Shown here: positions 41,649 to 51,770 of the stretch, piece after piece | Layout: every line of letters starts with the position of its first letter | How positions within the stretch are numbered: the stretch's first letter is position 1 | Assembly (NCBI GenBank): GCA_949592205.1 | Contig: CATIUR010000001.1 | Span: 316,404,750 to 316,468,749 of the forward strand | Source of the DNA: Helichrysum umbraculigerum | Taxonomy: Eukaryota; Streptophyta; Magnoliopsida; Asterales; Asteraceae | Length of the DNA stretch: 64,000 nucleotides | Reading direction: 5' to 3' | Notes under the pieces: generated by a model | The model's input: the letters and a program-made list of their open reading frames with translations, nothing else | Databases searched by the model: none | What the model was told of the DNA's origin: nothing | Made by a program: the position numbers and the translations under genes

Positions 41649-44585
41649 TCACGGTGGTTCAAAGATAAAGACATCTTCCCTGATGGGAAAGTCTTCGAAG
41701 TAATGCTTTAAGCGATGACCATTAACCTTAAAATTACCTTCTGGTGCCTCAAGTTCGACTGCACCGTAAGGAAATACCTTTGATACTATGAATGGTCCGC
41801 TCCACCTGATTTTGAACTTGCCAGAGAATTTCTTGAATCGCGAATTGAAAAGCAGCACTTTATCTCCTGTTTTGAATCGTGAGGGCCTTAGCTTAGCATC
41901 GTGAATTTTCTTAGTTCTTTCTTTGAAGTTTAACGAACTGTCATATGCCTGATCCCTTAGTTCGGCTAACTCATTCAACTGCATTCGTCTATTTGCTCCA
42001 GCTGTAGAAATATCTAAGTTGCAGTTCTTCAAAGCCCAGTATGCTTTATATTCCAGCTCAATTGGTAAGTGACGTGCCTTGCCATAAACTAGACGATATG
42101 GTGTGGTTCCTAATGGTGTTTTATAGGCGGTTCTGAATGCCCACAATGCATCATCTAATTTTTCAGCCCATTTGTACCCATGATTACCAATGGTTCTTTC
42201 CAAGATTCTTTTCAAAGCTCGATTTGTTGCCTCAGCTTGCCCATTTATCTGGGGGTGATAAGCTGTTGATGTTTTGTGAGTGACACCATACTGTTGCAGA
42301 ACTTTCATGAATTGAACGTTGCAAAAGTGTGTACCACGATCACTAATTATTGCTTTTGGAGTTCCAAATCGACTAAATAGCTTTTTGAGAAACTTGGTTA
42401 CCACTCTGGCGTCGTTTGTTGGGAGAGCTTGGGCTTCGGCCCACCTGGAGACGTAGTCGACTGCAACTAAGATGTATTCTTTACCGTTAGATTTAGGGAA
42501 TGGTCCCATGAAATCTAATCCCCAGATATCGAAGATTTCCACGGCCTGGATGTTTGTGAGTGGCATTTCATTCCGAGCTGTTATATTGCCTTGTCTTTGG
42601 CGGATATCGCAGCGTCTCACCAGATCGTATGCATCTCGAAATATGGTTGGCCAGAAAAAGCCGGCATCGTACACTTTTCTTGCGGTCATGTTGGTACCGT
42701 GATGTCCTCCAGTAGGTCCATGGTGGCTTTGGTGTAAGATGTGTTCTGCCTCTTTCCCATCAACGCATCTTCTAATGATCTGATCAGGGCAAACCTTAAA
42801 GAGGAAAGGATTGTCCCAATAGTAATACTTTATATCGCGGAAGAATTTTTGTCTTCGAGAGGTTGGCATCCCTTTAGGTACAATTTTTCCCACCAAATAA
42901 TTGGCATAGTCAGCATACCAGGGATCATTAGTAGATCGTGACCCTTGATGGTATCTACCAATATGCATGAGTTGTTCTTCTGGAAACTGGTCTTGAATGT
43001 CTTTTTCGTGCAACTTATCCATTGAAGGATTTTCTAATCGGCTGAGATGGTCCGCCGCGACGTTTTCTGCTCCTTTTTTGTCTTTGATCTCGATGTCGAA
43101 TTCTTGAAGGAGTAAAATCCATCGTAGAAGGCGAGGTTTAGCATCTTGCTTCTTAAAAAGATATTTCAGAGCTGAGTGATCTATATAGACAATAGTTTTG
43201 GACAAGATTAGATAAGAACGAAATTTATCAAAAGCAAATACTACCGCTAGCAGCTCTTTTTCTGTAGTTGTATAATTTTCTTGGGCGTCAGTGAGCGTTT
43301 TGCTGGCGTAGTATATTGGTTGAAACTGTTTCTCCTTCCGCTGTCCCAGAACTGCTCCGACTGCGAAATCACTGGCGTCACACATGATTTCAAATGGGAG
43401 ACTCCAGTCTGGAGCAACCATGATCGGTGCATGGACAAGCAAATCTTTCAGATGATCGAAGGCCTTGAGACATTCGTCTGTAAAGACAAACGGCGTATCT
43501 TTTTCGAGGAGATGAGTCATAGGTCGGGATATCTTAGAGAAATCTTTGATAAAGCGACGGTAGAACCCGGCTTGTCCTAGAAAACTGCGGATGGCTTTAA
43601 CAGAGGTGGGTGGTGGAAGTTTTGAGATGGTCTCGACTTTTGCTTTGTCAACTTCAATTCCAGCTTTGGATATACGGTGTCCTAAAACTATGCCTTCTTT
43701 TACCATGAAATGGCATTTTTCCCAATTCAGAACTAGGTTCGATTCTTCACATCGGGTGAGCATCTTGTTCAAGTTAGAAAGACAAGTGGTGAACGAATCT
43801 CCGAAAACCGAAAAATCATCCATGAACACTTCCATGCATTGTTCAATCATGTCGTGGAAGATTGCTACCATGCATCTTTGAAATGTCGCCGGTGCATTAC
43901 ATAAGCCAAATGGCATACGTCGGTAGGCAAAGGTTCCGTATGGACAGGTGAACGTTGTCTTTTCTTGGTCCTTTGGATCGAGAGGTATCTGAAAATAGCC
44001 AGAGAAACCGTCGAGGAAGCAATAGAATTCGTTTCCTGACAATCTTTCAAGCATCTGATCAATGAACGGTAGGGGGAAGTGATCTTTGCGTGTAGCTTCA
44101 TTTAGTTTCCGATAGTCGATACATACCCTCCAACCGGTGACGGTTCGTGTTGGAATCAACTCGTTGTCTTCGTTAGCGATGACCGTCATGCCTCCTTTCT
44201 TTGGGACGACTTGAACTGGACTGACCCATGGGGAATCCGAAATAGGGTAAATTAGACCAGCATCCAAGAGTTTGATAACCTCCTTTTTCACCACGTCTTG
44301 AATCTTTGGGTTAACTCTCCTTTGCCTTTGAATGGAAGGTCTGAAGTCATTTTCCATTAAGATCTTGTGAGTGCGGTAATTTGGGCTGATCCCTTGTATG
44401 TCAGAGATTTTCCATGCAATCGCTTTCTTATGTGACTTTAGAACCTTAATGAGTACTGCTTTCTCTTCGGGCTTCAGATCTTTGGATATGATAACTGGTA
44501 AGTGCGAAGTTCCTTCAAGAAAAGCATATTCAAGGTGTGAGGGTAGTTCCTTCAGCTCCAATTCGGGTGGTTCTTCAGTGGAAGG
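41649..44585 (-). CDS. E Pol: reverse transcriptase, RNase H, integrase (about 978 codons)
   Basis: Copies element RNA into DNA and integrates it in the nucleus. RT motifs are WRVCIDYRKLNE (about residue 150), DGFSGYFQIPL, MPFGLCNAPATFQRCM and catalytic FMDDFSVFGD (about 250). RNase H has CDASDFAVGAVLGQ (about 395) and YIDHSALKYLF. Integrase has an HHCC-type N-terminus (HQSHHGPTGGHHG), a core with LDFMGPFPKSNG, ISDRGTHFCN and HPQINGQAEATNRA, and a C-terminal GDKVLLFNSRFKKFSGK region. These are characteristic of the Athila lineage. The frame follows gag-protease with only a TAG at 44586-44588 between. In the zinc finger the second Cys is Arg (codon 42600-42602), which should weaken zinc binding. 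Confidence 0.94.
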   Translation of the reverse strand, partial: PSTEEPPELELKELPSHLEYAFLEGTSHLPVIISKDLKPEEKAVLIKVLKSHKKAIAWKISDIQGISPNYRTHKILMENDFRPSIQRQRRVNPKIQDVVKKEVIKLLDAGLIYPISDSPWVSPVQVVPKKGGMTVIANEDNELIPTRTVTGWRVCIDYRKLNEATRKDHFPLPFIDQMLERLSGNEFYCFLDGFSGYFQIPLDPKDQEKTTFTCPYGTFAYRRMPFGLCNAPATFQRCMVAIFHDMIEQCMEVFMDDFSVFGDSFTTCLSNLNKMLTRCEESNLVLNWEKCHFMVKEGIVLGHRISKAGIEVDKAKVETISKLPPPTSVKAIRSFLGQAGFYRRFIKDFSKISRPMTHLLEKDTPFVFTDECLKAFDHLKDLLVHAPIMVAPDWSLPFEIMCDASDFAVGAVLGQRKEKQFQPIYYASKTLTDAQENYTTTEKELLAVVFAFDKFRSYLILSKTIVYIDHSALKYLFKKQDAKPRLLRWILLLQEFDIEIKDKKGAENVAADHLSRLENPSMDKLHEKDIQDQFPEEQLMHIGRYHQGSRSTNDPWYADYANYLVGKIVPKGMPTSRRQKFFRDIKYYYWDNPFLFKVCPDQIIRRCVDGKEAEHILHQSHHGPTGGHHGTNMTARKVYDAGFFWPTIFRDAYDLVRRCDIRQRQGNITARNEMPLTNIQAVEIFDIWGLDFMGPFPKSNGKEYILVAVDYVSRWAEAQALPTNDARVVTKFLKKLFSRFGTPKAIISDRGTHFCNVQFMKVLQQYGVTHKTSTAYHPQINGQAEATNRALKRILERTIGNHGYKWAEKLDDALWAFRTAYKTPLGTTPYRLVYGKARHLPIELEYKAYWALKNCNLDISTAGANRRMQLNELAELRDQAYDSSLNFKERTKKIHDAKLRPSRFKTGDKVLLFNSRFKKFSGKFKIRWSGPFIVSKVFPYGAVELEAPEGNFKVNGHRLKHYFEDFPIREDVFIFEPP

Positions 44586-47216
44586 CTACATCCTGGCAAT
44601 CTCGTCTCTCTTAAGCTCATCGTATGTTGTTTGATAATCTGACTCAACTGCAGGTGCCTCTGGAATGTCGGCTGATGCTATTTCAACCCATTCTGTATTG
44701 TTGTAAAGCTTATCTTCTCTTAGCTCATATTTTACTTGGGAGGATTGAGAGAGTGCATTATCTTCAGTGATTATTTCTTTGTTGTCCTTTGTGAGTGCAA
44801 ATCTCTGAAACTGAGCTGAAGAAGATGTGGTAAAAGTAATCTCTGGATTCAAGTTTTCACAACTTTTAGAGAGTTGCGGATCGGATGGTTTAAGCATTGA
44901 CTCCATTTCCTTGAGAGTCTTCAGAATTTCTTCTTTTGAGAGAGATGAATCAGGAACTTCAGAAGTAGGGCTTCTTCTCAAAAGAGTGATCGGAGTGCCT
45001 TGCCCAAGTGGTACAGCAGTGATAAATCTGTTGGGCTGTAAGTTGGAATTCTTTAAAGGTAATAGCACTTCCTTTGATGCAATGGATGGATCCGAGATAG
45101 CTGAGCATAGACCCGCACCTTCTTCACAGATTTTCCTTGTTGTGATGACAGTGTTTGGAAGGGGATTAATGCTGCTTACTGCGAGGATTTCTTCCAAGTG
45201 TTCTTCAATTATTTCCTGTATAGAATCTACAAGACCAAGGTCTTCTCCCATAGGAAGTTTCATTAGTTTATCGACATTGAAGGTGACTTCCTCAGTTCCC
45301 ACTCTAAGTTTTAAAGATTTTTCATTTACGTCAATGACGGCCTTGGCAGTATTTAGGAAAGGTCTACCAAGGATGAGTGGTACCTGAGTGTCTTCCTCAA
45401 TATCCATAACAACAAAATCAACAGGAAAGACGAATTTATCAACACGTACCATAATATCTTCAGCAATTCCTCGAGGGAGTTTAACTGATCTATCAGCTAA
45501 TTGGATGGTCATACGGGTTGGTAAAAGTTCGCTTAATCCTAGTTTCCTATAAAGCGAGTATGGCATAAGGTTTACACTAGCTCCTAAGTCAGCTAAGGCG
45601 TTACTTATTTGAACATCCTGAAGGTAACAAGGAATAGTGAAACGGCCAGTGTCTCCTAGCTTTGGGGGCAGTCCTTGTTGCATAATTAAAGAGCATTCTG
45701 CGTCTAAGGGCAAGTTAACTATTTGTCTGAGTTTTTCTTTGTTGGATATGAGTTCTTTAAAGAATTTGGCACAACTAGGCATTTCAACTAAAGCATCTAA
45801 TAATCGAACGTTTAAGTGCAAACTTTTGAACATCTCTAGATATTTTCCAAACTGGGCTTCTTGTTTCTCTTTCTTAAGCCTACCAGGGAAAGGTATACGT
45901 GTTGGTTTAACTATTTCTGGGGCTTTGGAAGATTCTGGTTCAGGAGAGGTGACAGGAGTGTCAACAGGTACTGAATTAGAAGAACTAGAAGGCTCGTCTG
46001 GAGGAATATCTTTTGATTTCTCATTCTTAGTCTCTTTTCCGCCTCTAGTGACAACAAGGATATCATCATAATCATAAGATGAATGATGAATAGCTTTGCT
46101 AATCGCTTCTTCTCTTTGCTTCTCCTCAACTTTTAAAAACAATCTTTTAACATTATCCTCCATGTTTTTAATTAAATCGTTTGAAATTCTGAGCAGATAG
46201 TCAATTTGGTTTTGAAAATCAACAATTTGTTTGTTTTTATTATTTTGCTCAACCATGAAGTTATTGAAAATCGTATTGTTTAGACGAGAAGACAATTGAG
46301 AGGAAGTAGAGGGTGTAGAGGGAACTAACAAATGAGAGATATGTTGTTTGGATAACCGCTGAGTGAAAGATTTTGAATGAATGATCTGATCAGTGGCTTC
46401 AGATGTGGCAAGAACATCTTCCCTGGGCTTCGAGTGTGAGAAGAGCCGTTGAGGTTGCTTCCTAGATTTGGAAGAGTCTTGCATATCCTTAACAACTTTA
46501 GAGATGGATTCGAGTTGAGCTTTTAAAGTATCGAATGCTTGAGTAGATGTGTCTTTGTCTTTCGAGGTTGATTCATCAAACTCCAAGTCATGTTGGTGCA
46601 TCGTTATCGTCTCAATCAACTTCCAGGCTTCTTCTGAAGTATGTAGCATGAAATTTCCGGATGAAGCAGCATCGAGGGTTTGTTGGTGATGAGGATTCAG
46701 ACTGTTGTAGAATGTGCAGACCAGATTCGTTTCAGCCAACTGATGATTCGGACATCTTCCAAGCAGATTCTTAAAGCGTTCCCAAGCTGAGCTTAATGAT
46801 TCAGTAGTTCCTTGATGAAAGTTAATGATTTCATTTTTGAGCTTGGTTTGTAGGGACGGAGGGAAAAACTTAGCCAAGAACTTAGTAGCCATCTCCTCCC
46901 ATGTATGAATCGAATTGGGTTCGAGTTCATAAAACCATGTCTGAGCTCGGAAAGCTAAAGAATAAGGAAACAGGTGAAGTCGGGTGACTTTGACACTGGA
47001 TCCGGTTTGTTCGAAAGAGTCGGAAAGGTTGATGAATTTGTTAAGATGGGAGTTTGGATTTTCAACCGAAAGACCATGAAACTGACACTGAGATTTAAGT
47101 AATTTAATGAAGTGTGGCTTGATTTCAATGGTTTCGTCGGTTGGTGATACGATCGGTCCTCCTCGTCCCTCTAGCAGTGGTTGGGTTGATGAGGCGAGAG
47201 TGATACGATTCGCCAT
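44586..47216 (-). CDS. E Gag-protease, 876 aa
   Basis: Capsid protein with the Athila gag signature in the first 250 residues (KPHFIKLLKSQCQFHGLS, AFRAQTWFYELEPNSIHTWE, AKFFPP). A Ser/Lys-rich spacer follows and then an aspartic protease near residue 541 (ALADLGASVNLMPYSLYRKL, with PLILGRPFLNTAKAVID as the flap/C-terminal motif). Athila gags usually lack a CCHC knuckle and none is seen. The frame ends RDEIARM then TAG, and pol continues in the same frame. CAG-to-TAG is the simplest explanation, though programmed readthrough cannot be excluded. Confidence 0.93.
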   Translation of the reverse strand: MANRITLASSTQPLLEGRGGPIVSPTDETIEIKPHFIKLLKSQCQFHGLSVENPNSHLNKFINLSDSFEQTGSSVKVTRLHLFPYSLAFRAQTWFYELEPNSIHTWEEMATKFLAKFFPPSLQTKLKNEIINFHQGTTESLSSAWERFKNLLGRCPNHQLAETNLVCTFYNSLNPHHQQTLDAASSGNFMLHTSEEAWKLIETITMHQHDLEFDESTSKDKDTSTQAFDTLKAQLESISKVVKDMQDSSKSRKQPQRLFSHSKPREDVLATSEATDQIIHSKSFTQRLSKQHISHLLVPSTPSTSSQLSSRLNNTIFNNFMVEQNNKNKQIVDFQNQIDYLLRISNDLIKNMEDNVKRLFLKVEEKQREEAISKAIHHSSYDYDDILVVTRGGKETKNEKSKDIPPDEPSSSSNSVPVDTPVTSPEPESSKAPEIVKPTRIPFPGRLKKEKQEAQFGKYLEMFKSLHLNVRLLDALVEMPSCAKFFKELISNKEKLRQIVNLPLDAECSLIMQQGLPPKLGDTGRFTIPCYLQDVQISNALADLGASVNLMPYSLYRKLGLSELLPTRMTIQLADRSVKLPRGIAEDIMVRVDKFVFPVDFVVMDIEEDTQVPLILGRPFLNTAKAVIDVNEKSLKLRVGTEEVTFNVDKLMKLPMGEDLGLVDSIQEIIEEHLEEILAVSSINPLPNTVITTRKICEEGAGLCSAISDPSIASKEVLLPLKNSNLQPNRFITAVPLGQGTPITLLRRSPTSEVPDSSLSKEEILKTLKEMESMLKPSDPQLSKSCENLNPEITFTTSSSAQFQRFALTKDNKEIITEDNALSQSSQVKYELREDKLYNNTEWVEIASADIPEAPAVESDYQTTYDELKRDEIARM

Positions 47217-47412
47217 AACTTGTTTTAAGAAGAAAATAGGGTTTTGGAAAGGATAGGTTTAACTAATGACGGGAAATTAAAAACTAACTAAACTAGGGAT
47301 AAAAACTGTAACTTCCGGATGATTTTGATCTTCCGTAAGGATCGCTAAATAACTAAGATAACAAAATTCCTAAAATCGGTCGTTGTAGTCCCCGGCAGCG
47401 GCGCCAAAAACT
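47217..47412 (-). other. E leader with primer-binding site (tRNA-Asp)
   Basis: Minus-strand TGGCGCCGCTGCCGGGG (47390-47406) lies six bases inside the LTR. About 180 bp of leader separate it from gag. Confidence 0.9.
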
Positions 47413-50089
47413 TGTCGTGGCCCCTATTGGTCGGACGGATTTGATTCCGGTCGTTGATCCAACAGCTATAGAAGCGGCGAACAGTGGGTTTTAAATTGGT
47501 AGAGCAGGGGAATCCTAAGCTGTATACTACTGACAGACCTAAAAGGGCAGCAAGTGGTATGTATGACTCAGGTGTCGTTCTTCAAACTACAACGGGCATA
47601 GGAGTCTAGGAAGTTTTATTATCTTTGGAGATTCAGCTAGGGGGTTTTAAAAGCTTTTGGATAGGTTTGGTTTTTATAACTAAATATTAATTAAATAAAG
47701 AAAACAGAACTAAAGAGGTTTGTACGGAGACTCGGTCAACAGAGGATAAGCGAGTGTTTACTATGATTTCGTTAAATGTTATTGATGAATAGTCAAGGGT
47801 AAGGCTACTAGATGTGATGACTAATCCGGAGAGGATAGAAACATAATGAATGCAAAGTATTGTACCTACGACCGTTCCGCGGCTTCCATACGTTTGTACT
47901 CCACCAATGGGTGTTTCCAGCACTATACCGAGTAATAGGGCGTTTTACGGTTTTTCCGTTACATTAATTAGGGTTCCACATTACTCCCGCAGATTTCCTA
48001 TATCCTAATGAGCTACAACTATGATCCTATTAAATATCTAACGTAGAGTTGTCCGCAATCAGATAAATAACATGTCACGTGGATAGCAGTTATAGAAGTC
48101 AGATACACCGGAAGTTCTCCCAAATGTACAGACCAATTTAACCGACGACTATCCTCGAATCCTGGTCCCCAGTCACAGTCATCAGAGACGTCTGTATCGT
48201 AGCGTGAATTGTTGATTGAACAAGATCACGAACGGGGATAATCCCGCGGACCAAGTTGAGATAATCGGGCTAACGGTCAGTTAAATTGTTCAGCATTACA
48301 GATATAAATCATCACAACTATTCCATGCATGTTAATCCACTGTGTAAACCAATATTCTGTGTCTGAAAACCTAATTATACAGTTACTGATATGAACCAAG
48401 GGGATAACTCTAGCATGCATCATTCCTAAGGCAACAATCAAACAAGAACATGCGATAGGGTAACACATAACAGAACACCGTAATCCTAGCATAGCAGATA
48501 ACCAATAATTAAATCATAAATATCCCGAAAGTTCTCTCAAAGATATATAACAGATAAACATGAATCTAACCTATCTCTAATCCTACACTCCGTGTCTCTT
48601 ATGATTTGTTTCAACCTAGAGAACACGGCCATACCAAGTTCATTGATCATCAAGTATAGAATAGGTAGAGAACGTACCACTAGTAATTGGCCAAGTTCTA
48701 GCAGGAAGCTTCTAACCACAGCATAGGTTGGATAGATAAACATTCGAGATTCAGTTTACGAGTTCATACACAGTTTAAAGTAACACGGGCAGAGTAACAG
48801 CATGGCATAAACATTTTGACTATTCTAACATAACTACATCATAGTAAACACAAAGAAATGTCTAGCCTAACATTATATATCTAGCATACAATCCTAAACA
48901 AGCATAAACAAAGCAACACATGTTTAAAACTGGAAAGTAAGAGATATATAAATAGAACCTGATACGAATTTATTACAGACAGATCTTCGCAAATACAATG
49001 TCTTGGAGTGCCTCCGTACAAAAGCTAAAAGCTACCTCTACCTAACTATCTCTCTAACTAGCTCAATTCTAGAGAGAGAAAATCCCTTAGAGAGAGAAAC
49101 TAGAGAGAGAGTGATGTGTGTGAGAGAGAAAGTGTAAGGAAGAAATGAGATGAGAAAGTTGGTATGTTGGTGAAGTGAGGGGTGTCCACTATTTATAGGC
49201 AAAGCATAAAATCGCACGTACAACTCACGAAGCAGCACGTACAAGCAAACGAAGCACGATATGGGGGTGCAGGGGCCGTATACGGCCTTGTAGGGGCCGT
49301 ATACGGTGTAGTGAGGGCCGTATACGGTCTCACAAGGGCCGTATACGGTGTGTGGGGCCGTATACGGGCTCTGTCTGATTTCGTTCGTTTGCTTAAAACG
49401 TCCGTATCTCCTTCGTTATGCGTCCGTTTGACTTGATTCTTTCGCCTGTGGTTTCGTAATTCCGTTACGCTTCTAATGATGCCAATCTCACAGAAATTGG
49501 ATGTGTAGAGCTTAGGCGTATCCGAAATGACTTTTAATGGCTCTGAAAGCGTAGTGGTTTCTCCGTCCTTTGGCCGTTTCACTTGATTCCAGATTTTTCC
49601 GTCTCGATTTTACCTGTACAACAGATGGTAGAAGTTAGGAAGTGTGTCTTGACAGGAAAATGAGATCGGAGGAATCGGCCTGTATTAAAATGCTGTGTTT
49701 TGTGCATTTTTAGAGTGTTTTCAGTGATTTTTATCACAACGTCTACTTTTGAACCACTTTAGTGTATTTTAGTAAATAATCAATGTTTTGGAATGTTTTC
49801 ACTAAAGAAAGGTACAAAATGTGAGGAATAAAGCTTCTAAAAATATGACTTGGTGGTAATTTGAGACCCATGGGTCTAGTTGGGTTTTTCTAATTTTTAT
49901 AGATGGGTCTAGTTGGGTAATTAAAATAAGGCTTAAGTATATCATTATTACATATTGGGTCATAATGAGTAATAATGATATACTTAAGCTTTTTTTTAAT
50001 TACCCAATTAGACCCATCTATAAAGATTAGAAAAACCCAACTAGACCCATGGGTCTTAAATTGCCACCTCTACTTTTTACGTCACATCA
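47413..50089 (-). repeat. E 5' LTR (2,677 bp including a MITE)
   Basis: Pairs with the LTR at 36385-38836. It is longer because a 217-bp foldback element with a few flanking bases sits near its outer end (49852-50068). Palindromes begin at 49276, 49297, 49318, 49339 and 49358, with the same spacing as in the other LTR. Confidence 0.95.
49852..50068. mobile_element. Foldback MITE in the E 5' LTR (217 bp)
   Basis: The outer 43 bases of each end are inverted copies with two mismatches (GGTGGTAATTTGAGACCC against GGTGGCAATTTAAGACCC), and the arms continue inward with AAGCTTAAGTATATCATTATTA-like pairing. Such length and structure fit a miniature inverted-repeat transposable element. It has ACTT on both sides, with three extra bases (TCT) on the right. 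The right end (TAGAGGTGGCAA, minus strand) resembles hAT termini, but an 8-bp TSD is not intact. Confidence 0.85.
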
Positions 50090-50094
50090 GAAAG

Positions 50095-51602
50095 TGGTAA
50101 TTGGGTAATCAAGCTGTAGCAAGGTTATTCAAGTCAGACTGTTGTAATCCTCAGTATTACTCTTCTAATCCGGTGATATTATCTTACTTTCTTACTGTTA
50201 TAATGTTTACTTTGCATATTATTTCAGTACAATTTATGATTGTTGCCATGCTGATTAGCTAGATTAATATGTGATTGTTGAAATGTAGATGTTAGGATTA
50301 GGGATGATGTTTAATTAATATATCTTATATATGATCGGTAGTTGTTATGCTGCATACATGTTTAGACTTCTCCTGGATGTAGACTTAATTAATCACCCTT
50401 TCTGGTCTCTCACGTGACTGTTGCCTTAGGATAGGATCTGATCAACCCTAACTACGAACACACAGTTATCTCCTGTTTGTATGAAACTGTGAGATCGCCA
50501 TAACACATCAGAATACTTGGTATAGCGTTGGAAATACCACTGGTAGAGTACAAATACGTGGAAGCCAAGGAAATACCGGTGGACTATCTCACCGTGGATT
50601 ACCTGGAAGCAACCCTTCCAGACACGGGTCTAGGTCTTGTTAAACCGTGAAAATGCTATAGTACACCGTTAAACTACCTCTGGTTATAAAGCTGTGTAAA
50701 GATATAATATGTCTTTAAAACACCGTAGATATACCTAGGGTTAGAGTACTGTGGAAAATAAAGTCACTATACATTGTACGCATGCCTAGGGATGAACGAC
50801 CGATGGCAAAGGAGGGTCTAATCCATGACGGAAGTATTAAGAATTTAAACAGATAAAACATGAGTTAGGAAATGAAAGCAAGGATGCCGACTGTGTTCCC
50901 AGATGCTTAAAACCCCTAAACTCTACTTAACCGATAGTTTAACTTATTCAGCATACAACCAGTATTACTCTGTTAAAATCGGATAGACATAGGTGTTAAG
51001 AAAAGTCAGTGTTGTGGACTGTCGCCTTATTCCTTAACCCCATTCAGAGGGCCGCTTGGTCTCCGAAAGAGACGGTGAGGTGGGTCTGAAGACAGTCCCA
51101 TCTGACCAGAATCAGGATAGCCTAGGATTCAGTGACATATGCTTTAGGGTTACAACTAGACGTAGGGTCCTAGTGTTTACACCAACTGTTTAGAAGATTC
51201 TTAACCAGAGTAATCACCTATCATCTATATAATATCATCCCGAAACCCTAATCGTCGAAGTTTCAGCAATCACTCTCTACCTGCTGCTTATATTCTCGTT
51301 TACTTTCCTGCACTTTAATTTCTGTCCTTAGGTTAGATTAGATAAAACCAAAACCCATACCTACCTTGTTTTAAACCCATCCTATTGTCAAGTTATCTTT
51401 GGTAGGTTCCAATTCAATTCAATTCGTTCCGATTTTGGACGACACTCGAGTTATACTTGCCGCCTTACCCACAAGGTAGGTAGCTTGCATAGTTTGAGCC
51501 CAGCAAATATAAATTTTTAAAACTTCTCTGCTCGCACGTCTCTGTAGCCGTCGGTGCAACGACTCGGATTCTAAAACCCGACCGACCGCTGGGACCGCGA
51601 CA
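50095..51602 (+). repeat. D2 5' LTR, second part
   Basis: Continues the D2 LTR after E and its TSD copy and ends GACCGCGACA before the primer site. It is similar in plan to the D1 LTR end (TACTTTCCTGCACTTTAATT and an AAACCCATACCTACC region). No gene is seen. Confidence 0.85.
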
Positions 51603-51608
51603 AGTTTT

Positions 51609-51625
51609 TGGCGCCGCTGCCGGGG
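51609..51625 (+). other. D2 primer-binding site (tRNA-Asp)
   Basis: TGGCGCCGCTGCCGGGG followed by ATCG, complementary to the tRNA-Asp 3' end with one mismatch. Confidence 0.88.
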
Positions 51626-51770
51626 ATCGGTTTCGTCAAGAATTGAATTCTGCCTTAGATAATTAACTTTAGGAGATCCTTCCCTAAGATTATCATTACT
51701 TAGGAAGTTAACTGCTTTATTAGTTAGATAACTTAGTTCTTAAACCCTAGAAAATACATAAAAATTAAAA

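Larger units (their letters stand above)
36385..50089 (-). mobile_element. E: nearly complete Athila-type Gypsy retrotransposon
   Basis: LTRs of 2,452 bp (left) and 2,677 bp (right, enlarged by a MITE), perfect TSD GAAAG (36380-36384 and 50090-50094), tRNA-Asp primer site, and polypurine tract. On the minus strand the order is gag-protease, RT-RNase H-integrase, a third ORF and a long 3' non-coding region. Both large frames are open; one amber codon separates them and one zinc-binding Cys in integrase is replaced. It is the only element here with nearly all functions and the likeliest source of enzymes for D1/D2-type relatives. Confidence 0.95.

Noticed and set aside
36659..49244. Another set of repeated small frames about 11 kb apart
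   Set aside because: They lie in the two LTRs of E and repeat because the LTRs do.
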